Assembly (NCBI GenBank): GCA_028683555.1
Contig: JAQUHN010000012.1
Location: 1-38,672, forward strand
DNA: 38,672 nucleotides
From: Geobacteraceae bacterium
GTDB taxonomy: Bacteria > Desulfobacterota > Desulfuromonadia > Geobacterales > Geobacteraceae
Direction of reading: 5' to 3'
Position numbers and translations under genes: made by a program. The notes under the pieces were generated by a model. That model had not been told where the DNA came from. It was given only the letters and a program-made list of their open reading frames with translations, and did not search any database. Below, piece after piece: positions 15,678 through 24,392 of the stretch. Every line of letters starts with the position of its first letter. Position 1 is the stretch's first letter.

Positions 15678-15711
15678 CGACGCACTTCACATAACAGTAA
15701 AACAAGAAAAC

Positions 15712-15741
15712 AAAAACCCCCGGTAACGCCGGGGGTTTTTG
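15712..15741. terminator. Bidirectional intrinsic terminator
   Basis: CCCCCGG and CCGGGGG form a GC-rich stem around a five-base loop, flanked by AAAAA on the left and TTTTT on the right. It can therefore stop both the rightward murB-yjdM transcript and the leftward lipoprotein transcript converging on it. Confidence 0.92.
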
Positions 15742-15754
15742 TCGTTCAAAGCCG

Positions 15755-16237
15755 CTATTTGGCAGGGCAGGGACCAAGGCGTTTGCCGCTCATGGCCATT
15801 TTGGTTTTTATTTCCTGTCCTTCAATCTTGGTCGTGGATTCCATGAGGCCTTCCATGGCGTCTCCGGAATAGGTGATGGTACCCGTGCCGGTTGTTTCCT
15901 TGCAGACTACGGTCCAGTTTACGGTGTTCCCGTCCACCTTCTGATTCTCCACCGTGCAATCCGACTGTTCCTGGTCGGTTTTGGGAACATAATTTTCCTT
16001 GGTCAAACAGGTCTTGATCGTATGCGGTTTCATCGCTTCGGCAGGCATGCCCGGCATTTCGACCTTCATGGTGATTGCCCATTCGCCATCCTGCATATTT
16101 ACCGCAGGAGCAGCGGCCGACGGCGTGGCTGCCGGTTCAGCCGGAGTGGCTGCATCCTTTTTCTTGTCGCAGCCGATAAGGGTCAACAAAGAGACCAGTG
16201 CAACGAGTGTCATGCTTTTCCATGCGCCATGAATCAT
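15755..16237 (-). CDS. DUF3617-type lipoprotein
   Basis: A 160-aa protein. The start at ATG 16237 (ribosome binding site AAGGAGAG) gives a clean lipoprotein signal: a hydrophobic stretch ending in lipobox LIGC, so Cys 23 would be lipidated. An Ala/Pro-rich linker follows, then a DUF3617-like domain beginning MQDGEWAITMKVEMPGMP, with paired cysteines in TCLTKEN, DCTVEN and VVCKET, and ending GPCPAK. Many Geobacter-type and proteobacterial genomes carry such periplasmic proteins of unknown function. It is a monocistronic unit ending at a bidirectional terminator. Confidence 0.85.
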   Translation of the reverse strand: MIHGAWKSMTLVALVSLLTLIGCDKKKDAATPAEPAATPSAAAPAVNMQDGEWAITMKVEMPGMPAEAMKPHTIKTCLTKENYVPKTDQEQSDCTVENQKVDGNTVNWTVVCKETTGTGTITYSGDAMEGLMESTTKIEGQEIKTKMAMSGKRLGPCPAK

Positions 16238-16403
16238 GTTTTCTCTCCTTTTCGATTCGGCATCAGCCGATGATGATAAAAACGCGAAATCCTTGTGCAT
16301 GGTAGGCCGAAGGATTCCCGCATACATTTCATTGCCGCCGGGTCAATGACGAAGTAGCCTTGACGATGATATCTGGAGTAACCGGGTAACATGAATGTCT
16401 CTT

Positions 16404-16432
16404 TAGATACACGTGAGCCGGAGTTTTGTCAA
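16404..16432 (-). promoter_or_regulatory. Predicted sigma-70 promoter of the DUF3617 lipoprotein gene
   Basis: A perfect -35 TTGACA (16432-16427, minus strand) lies 17 bp from TATCTA (16409-16404). The -10 is weak (3 of 6). Transcription would start about 160 bases before ATG 16237. Confidence 0.4.
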
Positions 16433-16490
16433 TGCCGGTTGGTGAAGTAAACGACAGGGCGGAACCTGATGGGTGCGTCAAATGTTGTTT

Positions 16491-18185
16491 TCAGAACACC
16501 CCGGGAAAGAAGACATAGCAGAACAGCAGCCCGATGATGCCGGCGCAGAGTCCGTACAGGAACATCGGAATCATGGTGCGTCGGATTATCAGGCCTTCCA
16601 TGCCGATCAGTCCGACGGTGGCGGAAGCGGCAACCACATTGTGAACGCAGGTCATATTGCCCATGGCCCCGCCCACCGCCTGGAGGGCCAAGATTATCTC
16701 ATGGCTGGTGCCGATAGCAGAGGCCAGGCCGTATTGGAAGTCGGCAAACATCAGGTTGGATACGGTGCAACTGCCGGCAATAAATGAGCCAAGGGCGCCG
16801 ACGTAGGCGGCAAACAGGGGCCAGGTTCGACCGGCGATGTCGGCGATGGCTTCCGCCATGGACAGTGGCATGGAACTGTAGCCGACCACGTTATTGCCGG
16901 ACTGCTTCATGATCTCCACCAGGGCAACGGCAAAGAGCATGGCAATGGAGGGACTTTTCATCCGTTTGAAACTTTCGCACCAGGCTTTGGCGACCTGCTC
17001 GCGAGGTATTCTGTGCAGAAAAATGGTTAGCATCGCCACCAGCATGAATGGCATCACACCCGGCAGATAGAGCGGCTTCATGGCAAAGTTTATTGTTTCA
17101 TAGCCGAGGATGCGGGGGAAAGTGATGCTCCATGCATTGACCCAGCCTTTGAAGGGCAGCGCGTTGATGCGGGTCAGCACCAGCAGTGCGGCGATGAGTA
17201 CATAGGGGAGCCATGCCAGGAACGGGCTCATGCGCTGTTTGTGGCTGGTTGCGTCCACTTCGATGATGCCCGTCCAGTCCTTTTCCCACGCGGAGCGCTC
17301 GGGAAAATCCCATACCGTCCGCGGCTGGAAAAAACCTTTTTTGGCTGCGGGAACAACGATCCCCAGTCCGACCAGTCCACCCAGCAGGGATGGGAATTCA
17401 ACGCCGAAAAAATATGCGGTGAGCAGGTAGGGGGTGGTGAAGGCGACCGTGGAAAAGACGGCGAATTTCCAGGCGCCGAGACCTTCCGTCCAGCGCTTGT
17501 TCGCGCCGAAAAACCTGGTCAGGAAGCAGAGCGCGAAGAGCAGCAGGCCAAAGGCGATAATGGTGTGGATCACGGCTGACCATTGACCGACATGCTTGAG
17601 AAAGCCGTCAAAGGAGGAAAAGCCCGGGTTGCTGTTTGCCGTGGCAAGCGCCTTTTCCACCGGGGTCTTCAGGGTCATGAAGCCGAACCAGATGGGGGTG
17701 CCGACAGCGCCGAAGGTGACGGGTACCGAATTGAATATGAGACAGACGCAGACGGCTGCCAAGGCCGGAAATCCAAGGCCGAGCAGCAGCGGGGCGGCGA
17801 TGGCGGCCGGCGTGCCGAAACCGGCGGAACCTTCGATGAAGGCGCCGAACAGAAAGGCTATGATGATGGTCTGGATTCGGCGGTCGCGGGAAATTCCCAG
17901 GAAACCGCAACTGATGGTCTCCATTGCGCCGCTTGACTGCATGGTATAGAGAATCAGGATGGCGCCGAAGACGATGATCAGGACGTTGATGGCGTTGCCG
18001 AATCCGGAGAGGGTAGCGGCGGCGAGGAATCCGAGAGGCATTTTCCAGACGGCAGCACCGAGCACGGCGCACGCAGCCCAGGCAATCGGCATGGCCCTGG
18101 TCGCGGGCCAGCGCATTCCCACCATCAGAGTCAGGACGATAATGAACGGGATTACTGCGATCAGGGCAAGGATTTCTGGTTGCAT
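16491..18185 (-). CDS. lctP: L-lactate permease (LctP/LldP family)
   Basis: A 564-aa polytopic inner-membrane protein with 12-14 hydrophobic segments, the normal size for the lactate permease family that imports L-lactate or glycolate with protons. The family block [20 protein letters not shown] is at about residues 114-133, followed by [18 protein letters not shown]. Near the C-terminus is [17 protein letters not shown] with the [14 protein letters not shown] segment. ATG 18185 is preceded by GAGGGTCGTG. No lactate dehydrogenase gene is in the window. The upstream region contains a 6-bp inverted repeat (18324-18341) that could be an operator. Confidence 0.95.
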   Translation of the reverse strand: MQPEILALIAVIPFIIVLTLMVGMRWPATRAMPIAWAACAVLGAAVWKMPLGFLAAATLSGFGNAINVLIIVFGAILILYTMQSSGAMETISCGFLGISRDRRIQTIIIAFLFGAFIEGSAGFGTPAAIAAPLLLGLGFPALAAVCVCLIFNSVPVTFGAVGTPIWFGFMTLKTPVEKALATANSNPGFSSFDGFLKHVGQWSAVIHTIIAFGLLLFALCFLTRFFGANKRWTEGLGAWKFAVFSTVAFTTPYLLTAYFFGVEFPSLLGGLVGLGIVVPAAKKGFFQPRTVWDFPERSAWEKDWTGIIEVDATSHKQRMSPFLAWLPYVLIAALLVLTRINALPFKGWVNAWSITFPRILGYETINFAMKPLYLPGVMPFMLVAMLTIFLHRIPREQVAKAWCESFKRMKSPSIAMLFAVALVEIMKQSGNNVVGYSSMPLSMAEAIADIAGRTWPLFAAYVGALGSFIAGSCTVSNLMFADFQYGLASAIGTSHEIILALQAVGGAMGNMTCVHNVVAASATVGLIGMEGLIIRRTMIPMFLYGLCAGIIGLLFCYVFFPGVF

Positions 18186-18323
18186 CACGACCCTCTTTAA
18201 AAACCGGCAGAATCAATCTGGTCAGATTTGTTCCACTGCAGGAAAAGGATGTCGGACGCTTCCCTTGTTGATCTTACGGGGAAGACAGGAAAAGCCTGGT
18301 TGTCAAAGGCACCGGCAGACACA

Positions 18324-18341
18324 CCAGCCACTGTCGGCTGG
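18324..18341. promoter_or_regulatory. Inverted repeat upstream of lctP
   Basis: CCAGCC-ACTGTC-GGCTGG is a perfect 6-bp inverted repeat 139 bp upstream of the lctP start, between lctP and the XRE gene on the same strand. It could be an operator or a weak transcript end; there is no T-tract. Confidence 0.25.
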
Positions 18342-18407
18342 CGCCTGTTTTGCGCGTGGAAAATGGCGTAGGGCAAGGTGGGGGGCGCACTTCAAAAACA
18401 TGGCACA

Positions 18408-18608
18408 TTAATCAGGAAAAACCTTGTGCTTCTCTGCCAGGGTAAAGCCGAAAGCAAAAATGATCTTGCGCATGGTTTCCATACGGCAGGTCTCCCCCCG
18501 TTCGATTCGGTCAATCGTTGCAGCAGACACTCCCGCCAGACGAGCCAGTTCCATTTTGCTGATCATGCGTTCTTCGCGGATCTTTCTCAAGTTGTTTCTG
18601 TTGGTCAT
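18408..18608 (-). CDS. XRE-family HTH regulator (66 aa)
   Basis: A single helix-turn-helix domain: LRKIREERMISKMELARLAG followed by VSAATIDRIERGE and the helix METMRKIIFAFGFTL. The order and spacing are those of Cro/CI-type (HTH_3) proteins, and the protein has no ligand or dimerisation domain. Such small regulators often act on their own promoter. The gene has a near-consensus sigma-70 promoter 72-100 bp upstream and precedes lctP on the same strand, which makes lctP a possible target (inference). Confidence 0.92.
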   Translation of the reverse strand: MTNRNNLRKIREERMISKMELARLAGVSAATIDRIERGETCRMETMRKIIFAFGFTLAEKHKVFPD

Positions 18609-18679
18609 TTCAATCCCTCATCGTAAGCACTGCAACGCTTTGATATTTCAAAAGCCTCATTTGTTAATGAATTGTATCT

Positions 18680-18708
18680 TTAATATGATATTGTACGCCA
18701 TTTGTCAA
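18680..18708 (-). promoter_or_regulatory. Near-consensus sigma-70 promoter of the XRE gene
   Basis: On the minus strand TTGACA (18708-18703) is followed after exactly 17 bp by TATTAA (18685-18680). The -35 is perfect and the -10 keeps 4 of 6 positions. The leader to ATG 18608 would be about 65 nt. Confidence 0.65.
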
Positions 18709-18728
18709 TCGCTGAGAGATGAGAATCT

Positions 18729-18998
18729 TCATACAGGCCCGTTTTCCTGTTCCTTCAGGTCTTCGTATGGAGCGACTTTGTGCCGATACAGTTCCATCTT
18801 ACAACATTCCAGCGCTCCGATCATGTCGTTGAACCTCTGGTAGTTCGGTTCCGGATACAGGGTGAACAGCAGTTTCGTAATAGTGTAATTGAGGTTGCCG
18901 GCGAAATTTGTGTCGTCATTCAAAGCGATGAACGAATCGGCCAGTTCACGGATGGCAGGGTCAAGGACCGTACGTTTATGCTGGCGAATATAGGGCAT
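18729..18998 (-). CDS. DUF6899-like small protein (89 aa)
   Basis: The start MPYIRQHKR, the central block AGNLNYTITKLLFTLY and the C-terminal FNDMIGALECCKMELYRHKVAPYEDLKEQENG match a widespread family of small proteins found in many bacteria and phages. The YEDxKxxENG ending is particularly typical. The function is unknown. ATG 18998 has AGGAGGCAATC upstream and a good promoter further up. It is the first of three leftward genes (this one, the XRE regulator and lctP), but each has its own promoter-like sequence. Confidence 0.85.
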   Translation of the reverse strand: MPYIRQHKRTVLDPAIRELADSFIALNDDTNFAGNLNYTITKLLFTLYPEPNYQRFNDMIGALECCKMELYRHKVAPYEDLKEQENGPV

Positions 18999-19045
18999 GA
19001 TTGCCTCCTGTTGCTAAATTTTGTCCGAGGTTGTGGTGCTGTTAC

Positions 19046-19074
19046 ATTGTAGCTGGTGATTACACGGCTAGCAA
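19046..19074 (-). promoter_or_regulatory. Predicted sigma-70 promoter of the DUF6899-like gene
   Basis: TTGCTA (19074-19069, minus strand) and TACAAT (19051-19046) are separated by 17 bp. They match consensus at 4 of 6 and 5 of 6 positions and lie 48 bp before ATG 18998. Confidence 0.5.
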
Positions 19075-19208
19075 AGAATTCCTTTGCTTTTGCCGCACAT
19101 CACCGGGCATGGTGACGGTGCAAATCGTGCGGCTAGTCTTCAACAGGTACACAAACTGTTTTTAGACGCAAAAAGGCGCATCTCACTGCTGCTGATGCAA
19201 GAAAGGCA

Positions 19209-19237
19209 TTGTCGCGTACGGGCCGGCGTGTTATAAA
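19209..19237 (+). promoter_or_regulatory. Predicted sigma-70 promoter of rhlE
   Basis: TTGTCG (19209-19214) and TATAAA (19232-19237) with exactly 17 bp between them. Transcription would start near 19244, leaving a leader of about 136 nt before the rhlE ATG. A terminator hairpin begins only about five bases after that start. Confidence 0.5.
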
Positions 19238-19247
19238 GGAGAAAACA

Positions 19248-19275
19248 AAACCACAGGGTCACTCCTGTGGTTTTT
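19248..19275 (+). terminator. Leader hairpin/terminator upstream of rhlE
   Basis: AAACCACAGG (19248-19257) pairs with CCTGTGGTTT (19264-19273) around a six-base loop, and TTTTT runs from 19271. It is a textbook intrinsic terminator shape. No plus-strand gene precedes it, and it lies between the predicted rhlE promoter and the rhlE start at 19380. It is thus either an attenuator in the rhlE leader or the end of an unseen short transcript. Confidence 0.7.
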
Positions 19276-19379
19276 ACTTTTCGAGATAGACTGCAATCAG
19301 AACACCGCGTCGCCTCCCGGCACAACGGCTGACCTTTGAATCCGCCACCCCCTCCGTTTATCTATAAGGAGTTCGATCA

Positions 19380-20702
19380 ATGTCTTTTGAATCTCTTGGC
19401 CTGCGTGCCGAACTACTGAGCGCGATTGTCGCCCGGGGTTATACCACTCCGACTCCCATCCAGACCGAGGCGATCCCGGTGATTTTCGAGGGCTGCGACC
19501 TGCTTGCCGGCGCCCAGACCGGCACCGGCAAAACCGCGGCCTTCGCCCTGCCGATCGTGCAGTTGTTGGGCGAAAAGATCCCCGTGGAGAAACGGCGAAA
19601 ACCGCGTGCGCTGGTTCTGGTTCCGACCCGCGAGTTGGCGGCCCAGGTAAGTGAGCAGATGAACAATTATGCCCGGCGCCTGTCGTTGCGCTCGACGATG
19701 ATCTACGGCGGGGTTACTATCCAGGCACAGATCGAACGTCTGCACCGCGGTGTCGATATTGTCGTTGCGACGCCGGGGCGGTTGCTCGATCACGCGGAAC
19801 GGGGCACCATTGACCTTTCCCGGATCAAGTTCCTGGTATTGGACGAGGCTGACCGGATGCTCGACCTGGGGTTCATCGACGATATCCACCGGGTGGCTGA
19901 GTATCTGCCGGCCAAGCGCCAGACGTTGCTCTTTTCGGCAACCTATTCGCCGAGCATCAAGCAACTTGCCGACGAGTTGCTTGATCACCCGCGCAGGGTC
20001 GAAGTGGCGCGCCGCAATCTCGCCGCCGACGCAGTTACCCAGGCGGTCTACCAGGTGGAAAAGAGCCGTAAACGGGAAATGCTTTCGCTGATGATCCGCA
20101 AGGGAAACTGGAACCAGGTGCTGGTCTTCGCCCGCACCCGTTATGGTGCCGACAAGCTGACTGAGGAATTGCTCTTCGATGGGATCAAGGCGGCCGCGAT
20201 CCACAGCAACAAGAGCCAGTCGCTCCGGACTCGAACTCTGGCTGAGTTCAAGCGGGGTGAGTTCCGGGTGCTGGTGGCGACCGATGTGGCGGCGCGGGGG
20301 CTTGACATAGAGCGCCTGCCGCACGTGGTGAATTATGATCTGCCCCAGGTTCCGGAAGACTATGTGCACCGCATCGGACGTACCGGCCGGGCCGGAGAGA
20401 ACGGCATTGCCCTCTCGTTGGTCAGCCAGGAAGAGCAGCCGTTGCTGCAGGCGATCGAGAAGCTGCTGAAGCAAACGATCCCGCGTCAGATACTTGCGGA
20501 ATTTCCGAAATATGCAGCCAGCCGGACTGCTGCTGCAATGGAACGCAAGCAGGCCAAGAAACCGGCCAAGTCAAGGAAGTCACGGGAAAAGGCTGTTCAA
20601 ACAGCGGAAGTCGTGCCGACTCCCCGGCGGAAGAAAGACGCGGGCGAGCGGCCTGCCCCCAAGACCGGCCGAAGCAGGAGCAGGAACCGGAGCCGGAAGT
20701 AA
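19380..20702 (+). CDS. rhlE: DEAD-box RNA helicase RhlE
   Basis: A 440-aa ATP-dependent RNA helicase. Visible motifs are the Q motif ([12 protein letters not shown]), Walker [37 protein letters not shown] (DEAD), SAT in LFSATYS, and in domain 2 [12 protein letters not shown] and [10 protein letters not shown]. The C-terminal 55 residues are a basic tail rich in Lys, Arg and Ser, typical of RhlE and used for non-specific RNA binding. Such helicases assist ribosome assembly and RNA decay, particularly in the cold. ATG 19380 has ATAAGGAGTTCGATCA upstream. The leader contains a promoter-proximal hairpin that suggests attenuation. Confidence 0.96.
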   Translation: MSFESLGLRAELLSAIVARGYTTPTPIQTEAIPVIFEGCDLLAGAQTGTGKTAAFALPIVQLLGEKIPVEKRRKPRALVLVPTRELAAQVSEQMNNYARRLSLRSTMIYGGVTIQAQIERLHRGVDIVVATPGRLLDHAERGTIDLSRIKFLVLDEADRMLDLGFIDDIHRVAEYLPAKRQTLLFSATYSPSIKQLADELLDHPRRVEVARRNLAADAVTQAVYQVEKSRKREMLSLMIRKGNWNQVLVFARTRYGADKLTEELLFDGIKAAAIHSNKSQSLRTRTLAEFKRGEFRVLVATDVAARGLDIERLPHVVNYDLPQVPEDYVHRIGRTGRAGENGIALSLVSQEEQPLLQAIEKLLKQTIPRQILAEFPKYAASRTAAAMERKQAKKPAKSRKSREKAVQTAEVVPTPRRKKDAGERPAPKTGRSRSRNRSRK

Positions 20703-20811
20703 TTCTTCGGCTGAGGTAGCCGTGCTGCCCCGCATGGTGCTCGGTCGTGCATTCTTCGCTCGAAATCAAAGGTCATTGTTTGCAATCTGAATAGAGAGAA
20801 AGGCAGGTCCC

Positions 20812-21492
20812 ATGGCACAGCCCTGGAAGGTTATTGAAAGTGTCGCTACCGCCGATGGTACGCTCGAATTGCGCCAACGGGGGGAGCGGGATTTTCTGAT
20901 CGTGATTGGTGGTCAGGTGTTGATGAACAGCCTGGCCAACCGGTCGGAGATCGTGCTTGGACAGCACGGCTGTGCTCACCTGAAGGGACGAACCGGTGCC
21001 CGTGTGCTGGTTGGTGGACTGGGGATGGGTTGTACCCTGCGGGGTGTGCTGGATACTCTTACAGCCGATGCACAGGTGGTGGTTGCGGAGTTGAACCCGG
21101 TGGTTCCGGAGTGGTGCCGGGGGCCGCTGGCGTTGCTTACCGATAGCGCTATTACCGATTGCCGGGTGATGCTGGAAATCTGTGACGTGACCACCCTGAT
21201 TCGGAGTGCTGCCGCTAGCGGTGGTGCTGCCCGCTTCGACGCCATCGTGCTGGATCTCTACCGGGGGCCTCATGCCCGCACCGACCGGGTGCGCGATCCG
21301 TTTTACGGCAGTCGGGCCATCGAGTCGATGCGCAAGGCGCTGTTGCCGGGAGGGGTGCTGGCAGTGTGGGGCGAGAACTACGATGAAGGCTATGTACAGC
21401 GGTTGCGGGGGGCCGGCTTCACGGTGGCAACGGAGCGACCTGGTCGGGGCGGCCTGCGCCACGTGGTTTTCCTGGCGCGGTTACCAAGGTAG
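20812..21492 (+). CDS. Spermidine-synthase-like methyltransferase-fold protein
   Basis: A 226-aa protein with a Rossmann-type nucleotide pocket: ARVLVGGLGMGCTLRGVLD near residues 63-81, the acidic strand VVVAELNPVV, and FDAIVLDLYRGP. This matches the spermine/spermidine synthase superfamily, although the polyamine-site residues are not clearly conserved. It is somewhat shorter than SpeE (about 280 aa). It follows rhlE by 109 bp and has its own ribosome binding site (AGGCAGG). Real polyamine synthesis is uncertain; no speD is nearby. Confidence 0.8.
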   Translation: MAQPWKVIESVATADGTLELRQRGERDFLIVIGGQVLMNSLANRSEIVLGQHGCAHLKGRTGARVLVGGLGMGCTLRGVLDTLTADAQVVVAELNPVVPEWCRGPLALLTDSAITDCRVMLEICDVTTLIRSAAASGGAARFDAIVLDLYRGPHARTDRVRDPFYGSRAIESMRKALLPGGVLAVWGENYDEGYVQRLRGAGFTVATERPGRGGLRHVVFLARLPR

Positions 21493-21598
21493 GTCTGAGA
21501 GAAAACTGTTCGGATTGCTGCGATAATACAAGAATGGCGCGGTAACGGAGGCTTGTTTTCGACCGGACAGCGAAATGAAAATCAGCTGTTTCCTTGCT

Positions 21599-21817
21599 TT
21601 ATTGGTGCCGCTCTTTTTCGTCCTGCGGAGCGGGGTTGCCCGGTTTCTTTTTGCGCCGCATTACCAGCACCACCAGTAAAACCCTGCTTATTACCAGCAG
21701 CAGTAAGAGCAGCAGGAACCGGGGAGGCATGACGTTGCGGAGCAGAAGTACAACCGCCGTTATGCAGAGGATATAAAAGATGCATCGGGTACTCAGCGAT
21801 TTGTCTTCGTTGTCCAC
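21599..21817 (-). CDS. Small two-helix membrane protein (72 aa)
   Basis: A GTG start at 21817 has GGAAAGG seven bases upstream. Two hydrophobic helices, at residues 12-28 and 33-53, are separated by a short RNVMPPR loop and followed by a basic and then hydrophilic tail (MRRKKKPGNPAPQDEKERHQ). This implies a hairpin with the tail in the cytoplasm. No family is recognised. A promoter-like pair lies 58-85 bp upstream. The gene is convergent with the methyltransferase-like gene. Confidence 0.55.
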   Translation of the reverse strand: MDNEDKSLSTRCIFYILCITAVVLLLRNVMPPRFLLLLLLLVISRVLLVVLVMRRKKKPGNPAPQDEKERHQ

Positions 21818-22169
21818 GAATGGCCTTTCCGTGCGCCAGTGCCTGCCGGTGATGTATTTAGTTCAATGCGGGTAAATATATCACTTTAAATTTGAGTTAC
21901 AATAAAAAAATAGCCACTAATCTATTCGCAGTATACCTTGCATGGCAACAGCCAGCTTCGCTGCCAGCATGATTTTTCCCTTTTCATTTTCCGCAACAAG
22001 ACGAACCATCCATGATTCTTGCCTTTCGGACCGCATCTGATAAAATTTCTCTATATAATTGAATATTTATCCCGTCTCACGAATGCAGATAAGCAAATCT
22101 TTCGGTAATCGATCATTTGCCGGTGGCTGTAAATGTCGCCGTGATCTCACACATGACAGGGAGGCAACC
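21818..22169. other. Divergent promoter region
   Basis: AT-rich 352-bp region between the leftward small membrane protein and the rightward secreted protein. It holds a minus-strand promoter-like pair (21875-21902). On the plus strand it holds a perfect TATAAT at 22054-22059 without a matching -35; from that -10 the leader to ATG 22170 would be about 104 nt. I looked for the conserved core of a c-di-GMP (GEMM) riboswitch in that leader and did not find it. Confidence 0.4.
21875..21902 (-). promoter_or_regulatory. Predicted promoter of the small membrane protein gene
   Basis: TTGTAA (21902-21897, minus strand) is followed after 16 bp by TATATT (21880-21875). The -10 matches 5 of 6 and the -35 matches 4 of 6 consensus positions. 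Confidence 0.4.
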
Positions 22170-23003
22170 ATGTCAAAGCACATTCTGCTGGCGGCTATCG
22201 TAACGGCACTTCTGGTCCCCTGCACGGGGATCTCATTCGCCCAGGACCTGACGGTACAGGTAGTGAACTGCCCCCGGTCGGCAAAGGCCGGTCAGGACCT
22301 TAATGCATCGTTCCAAGTAGCGGTTACAAACAAGGGTAAAACTGAGGTGAAAGATGTGGCAGTGGCTCTGGTTCTGAAGAAAAATGCGCTTTGTCCGGCA
22401 CCCGACCGACCAGCGGTGTACTCGCCGGACTTTTTTGACGGAGTGCTGTTGCGTGACGGACGTCACTATGTGTCCGTGGCCGCCGGGCAAACGGTTGCAA
22501 TCAAACTCTACGGCGCAAATACCATTCCCGCCAATATCCCGATTGGCAGAACCTATTATCTGTGTGCGGTGATCGCTGGCGGGGACAGACAGCAACAGGA
22601 CAACAAAGCAGGGACGTGCGCCTGCTGCCCGATACAGGTTGTCGGCACGGAAGCTGGCGCTGTTATTACGGGATTGGCGCAGGGCTGCGCCACAAAAAGG
22701 GGCACGCTGACAATTCTCGGCAGGAATTTCGGTTCGGGGACGGCGAAGACTGTTGTCCTCAGCGGGGCAGGGACACGTATGGACTTGACAGTCCTTTCCT
22801 GGGGAGATGCTGCCATTGTTGTCATGATACCTGATGATGCCGGAATCAGGGACGGGAGAGACTATCAGCTCAGTATCCAGCGAGCCGATCACACTGAGGT
22901 GCTGAGCAACAGCAAGCCCATCAGCATCTGCCCTGTTCAGCTGCCGCTACCGGTGCCGATTCCGGTGCAGCCACCGCCGCCGGTCCCGCCGTTTCTCTTT
23001 TAG
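22170..23003 (+). CDS. Secreted protein with CARDB-like and IPT/TIG-like Ig domains and a Pro-rich tail
   Basis: The start at ATG 22170 (ribosome binding site GGGAGGCAACC) gives a 277-aa protein with a signal peptide cut after about residue 24 (ISFAQ). Residues 25-140 resemble a CARDB Ig-like domain (FQVAVTNKGKTEVKDVAVAL). A CACCP cysteine cluster follows, then an IPT/TIG-like domain (about 155-245, with GTLTILGRNFGSG). The last 25 residues are almost all Pro, Val and Leu and end PPVPPFLF. Such modules usually mediate surface or matrix adhesion. The gene stands alone and no sortase or PEP-CTERM signal is evident. Confidence 0.75.
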   Translation: MSKHILLAAIVTALLVPCTGISFAQDLTVQVVNCPRSAKAGQDLNASFQVAVTNKGKTEVKDVAVALVLKKNALCPAPDRPAVYSPDFFDGVLLRDGRHYVSVAAGQTVAIKLYGANTIPANIPIGRTYYLCAVIAGGDRQQQDNKAGTCACCPIQVVGTEAGAVITGLAQGCATKRGTLTILGRNFGSGTAKTVVLSGAGTRMDLTVLSWGDAAIVVMIPDDAGIRDGRDYQLSIQRADHTEVLSNSKPISICPVQLPLPVPIPVQPPPPVPPFLF

Positions 23004-23099
23004 CGGCCAAGCCGGTATATTCAGTTACGAACTGCCCTTTGGCCGGAACAATGCAAACCATTTCCCGGCGCAGCAGCGGTCAGGAGTGTTCTCTCTCGT

Positions 23100-24392
23100 T
23101 CAGTACTTCCGGTTATCGAACATGCGGGCGGTTTTCCGTTCCGAGCGGGGGAGGGAACCGTTCGGAACGATCTCCGGAGTGCAGGAGACGAACAGTGCCT
23201 GCTTGATTGCCCGGACAATTGCCTTGCCGAGCCGCTCGTCGTCCTCGGGCGCTCCATCCCGGGCTCGTTCCACTTTGACCGCCATGGAGTCCTTGCCGTC
23301 ATCCTGGTGGTCGAGGATTACCTGGTATTCGCTGCCGAGCCCGGAGATGCCGGAGAGGATCTCGTCCACCTGTCCCGGGTACATGTTTACGCCGCGGAAG
23401 ATCACCACATCGTCGGATCTGCCAAGAATCTTGTCGTGTCGCGGCAGTCCGCAACCGCAGGGGCAGTCGCCGTCGATCAGCCGAGTCAGGTCCCGGGAGC
23501 GGTAGCGGACCAGCGGGGTGCCTTCCTTGCGCAGGGTGGTAAATACCATCTCGCCGATCTCGCCCGGATTGACCGGCCGCAAGGTCTCCGGGTCGAGTAT
23601 TTCCAGCAGGTAATAATCGGCCCAGTAGTGGATGCCGCTGTTGCAGCGGCAGGAGAGGCCGGTCCCGGGACCGTACAACTCGGTAAGCCCTGGAATGTCA
23701 TAAACTTCTTCCACCCCGAGATGCTCGCGGATCACCGCGATCATTGCCTCGCTGGTCCGTTCTGCGCCGAGTATTACCTTGCGAAGGGCAATTTTGTCTT
23801 TCAGGTTGCGCCGGTGCACCTCTTCCGCAAGCAGTAGTCCCATCGAGGCGGTGCAGCAGAGCACCGTGGATTGCATGTCGACCAGCAGGGATGTCTGCAT
23901 CTCCAGGTTGCCCGGACCGGCCGGGATTGCCATGGCGCCGTACCGTTCGCAGCCGAGCTGGAAGCCTGCCCCTGCCGTCCACAGTCCGTATCCGACACAG
24001 ATCTGTACCCGGTCCTGCCGCGTTACTCCCGCCATTTCATAACATCGGCCGAACATGTAGCTCCAGTCGTCGATGTCGTTGCGCGTGTAGCTGAGGATCT
24101 TTCGTTTGCCGGTGGTGCCGGACGAGGAGTGTATCCGGACAATTTCGGCCGGGTCCACGGCCAGCAGCGGGAAAGGGTAGCCGGCCCGCAGGTCGTCGGC
24201 GGTGGTAAAGGGGAGTTTTTCCAGGTCGTCGATGGTTCGGATGTCTGTCGGCGTGATCCCGGCTGCTTCGAACTGCTTGCGGTAGAAGGGCGAGTTGTTT
24301 CCGGCGTGTTCCACCGTCCATTTCAGGCCACGGTTCTGTAAATCCTTCAGTTCATCGGCAGTGCCGAACCGGGGGGGGAATTGTTTCAGCAT
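23100..24392 (-). CDS. paaK: Phenylacetate-CoA ligase
   Basis: A 430-aa adenylate-forming ligase that converts an aryl acid such as phenylacetate, ATP and CoA to aryl-CoA, AMP and PPi in the cytoplasm. The phosphate-binding loop IHSSSGTTGKRK is at about residues 87-98. The family blocks PGLTELYGPG, MVFTTLRKEGTPLVRYRSRD, DKILGRSDDVVIFRGVNMYPGQVDEIL and a C-terminal lysine region are all present at normal spacing. The ATG overlaps the end of iorB by seven bases, so the gene is the third of a tightly coupled operon. The context suggests it activates the arylacetates formed from aromatic amino acids. Confidence 0.95.
   Translation of the reverse strand: MLKQFPPRFGTADELKDLQNRGLKWTVEHAGNNSPFYRKQFEAAGITPTDIRTIDDLEKLPFTTADDLRAGYPFPLLAVDPAEIVRIHSSSGTTGKRKILSYTRNDIDDWSYMFGRCYEMAGVTRQDRVQICVGYGLWTAGAGFQLGCERYGAMAIPAGPGNLEMQTSLLVDMQSTVLCCTASMGLLLAEEVHRRNLKDKIALRKVILGAERTSEAMIAVIREHLGVEEVYDIPGLTELYGPGTGLSCRCNSGIHYWADYYLLEILDPETLRPVNPGEIGEMVFTTLRKEGTPLVRYRSRDLTRLIDGDCPCGCGLPRHDKILGRSDDVVIFRGVNMYPGQVDEILSGISGLGSEYQVILDHQDDGKDSMAVKVERARDGAPEDDERLGKAIVRAIKQALFVSCTPEIVPNGSLPRSERKTARMFDNRKY

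Noticed and set aside
22060-22169. Possible c-di-GMP (GEMM) riboswitch in the leader of the secreted Ig-domain protein
   Set aside because: The conserved core (GGCAAACC, GACGCAAAGC and CGG-CTAA blocks) is absent.
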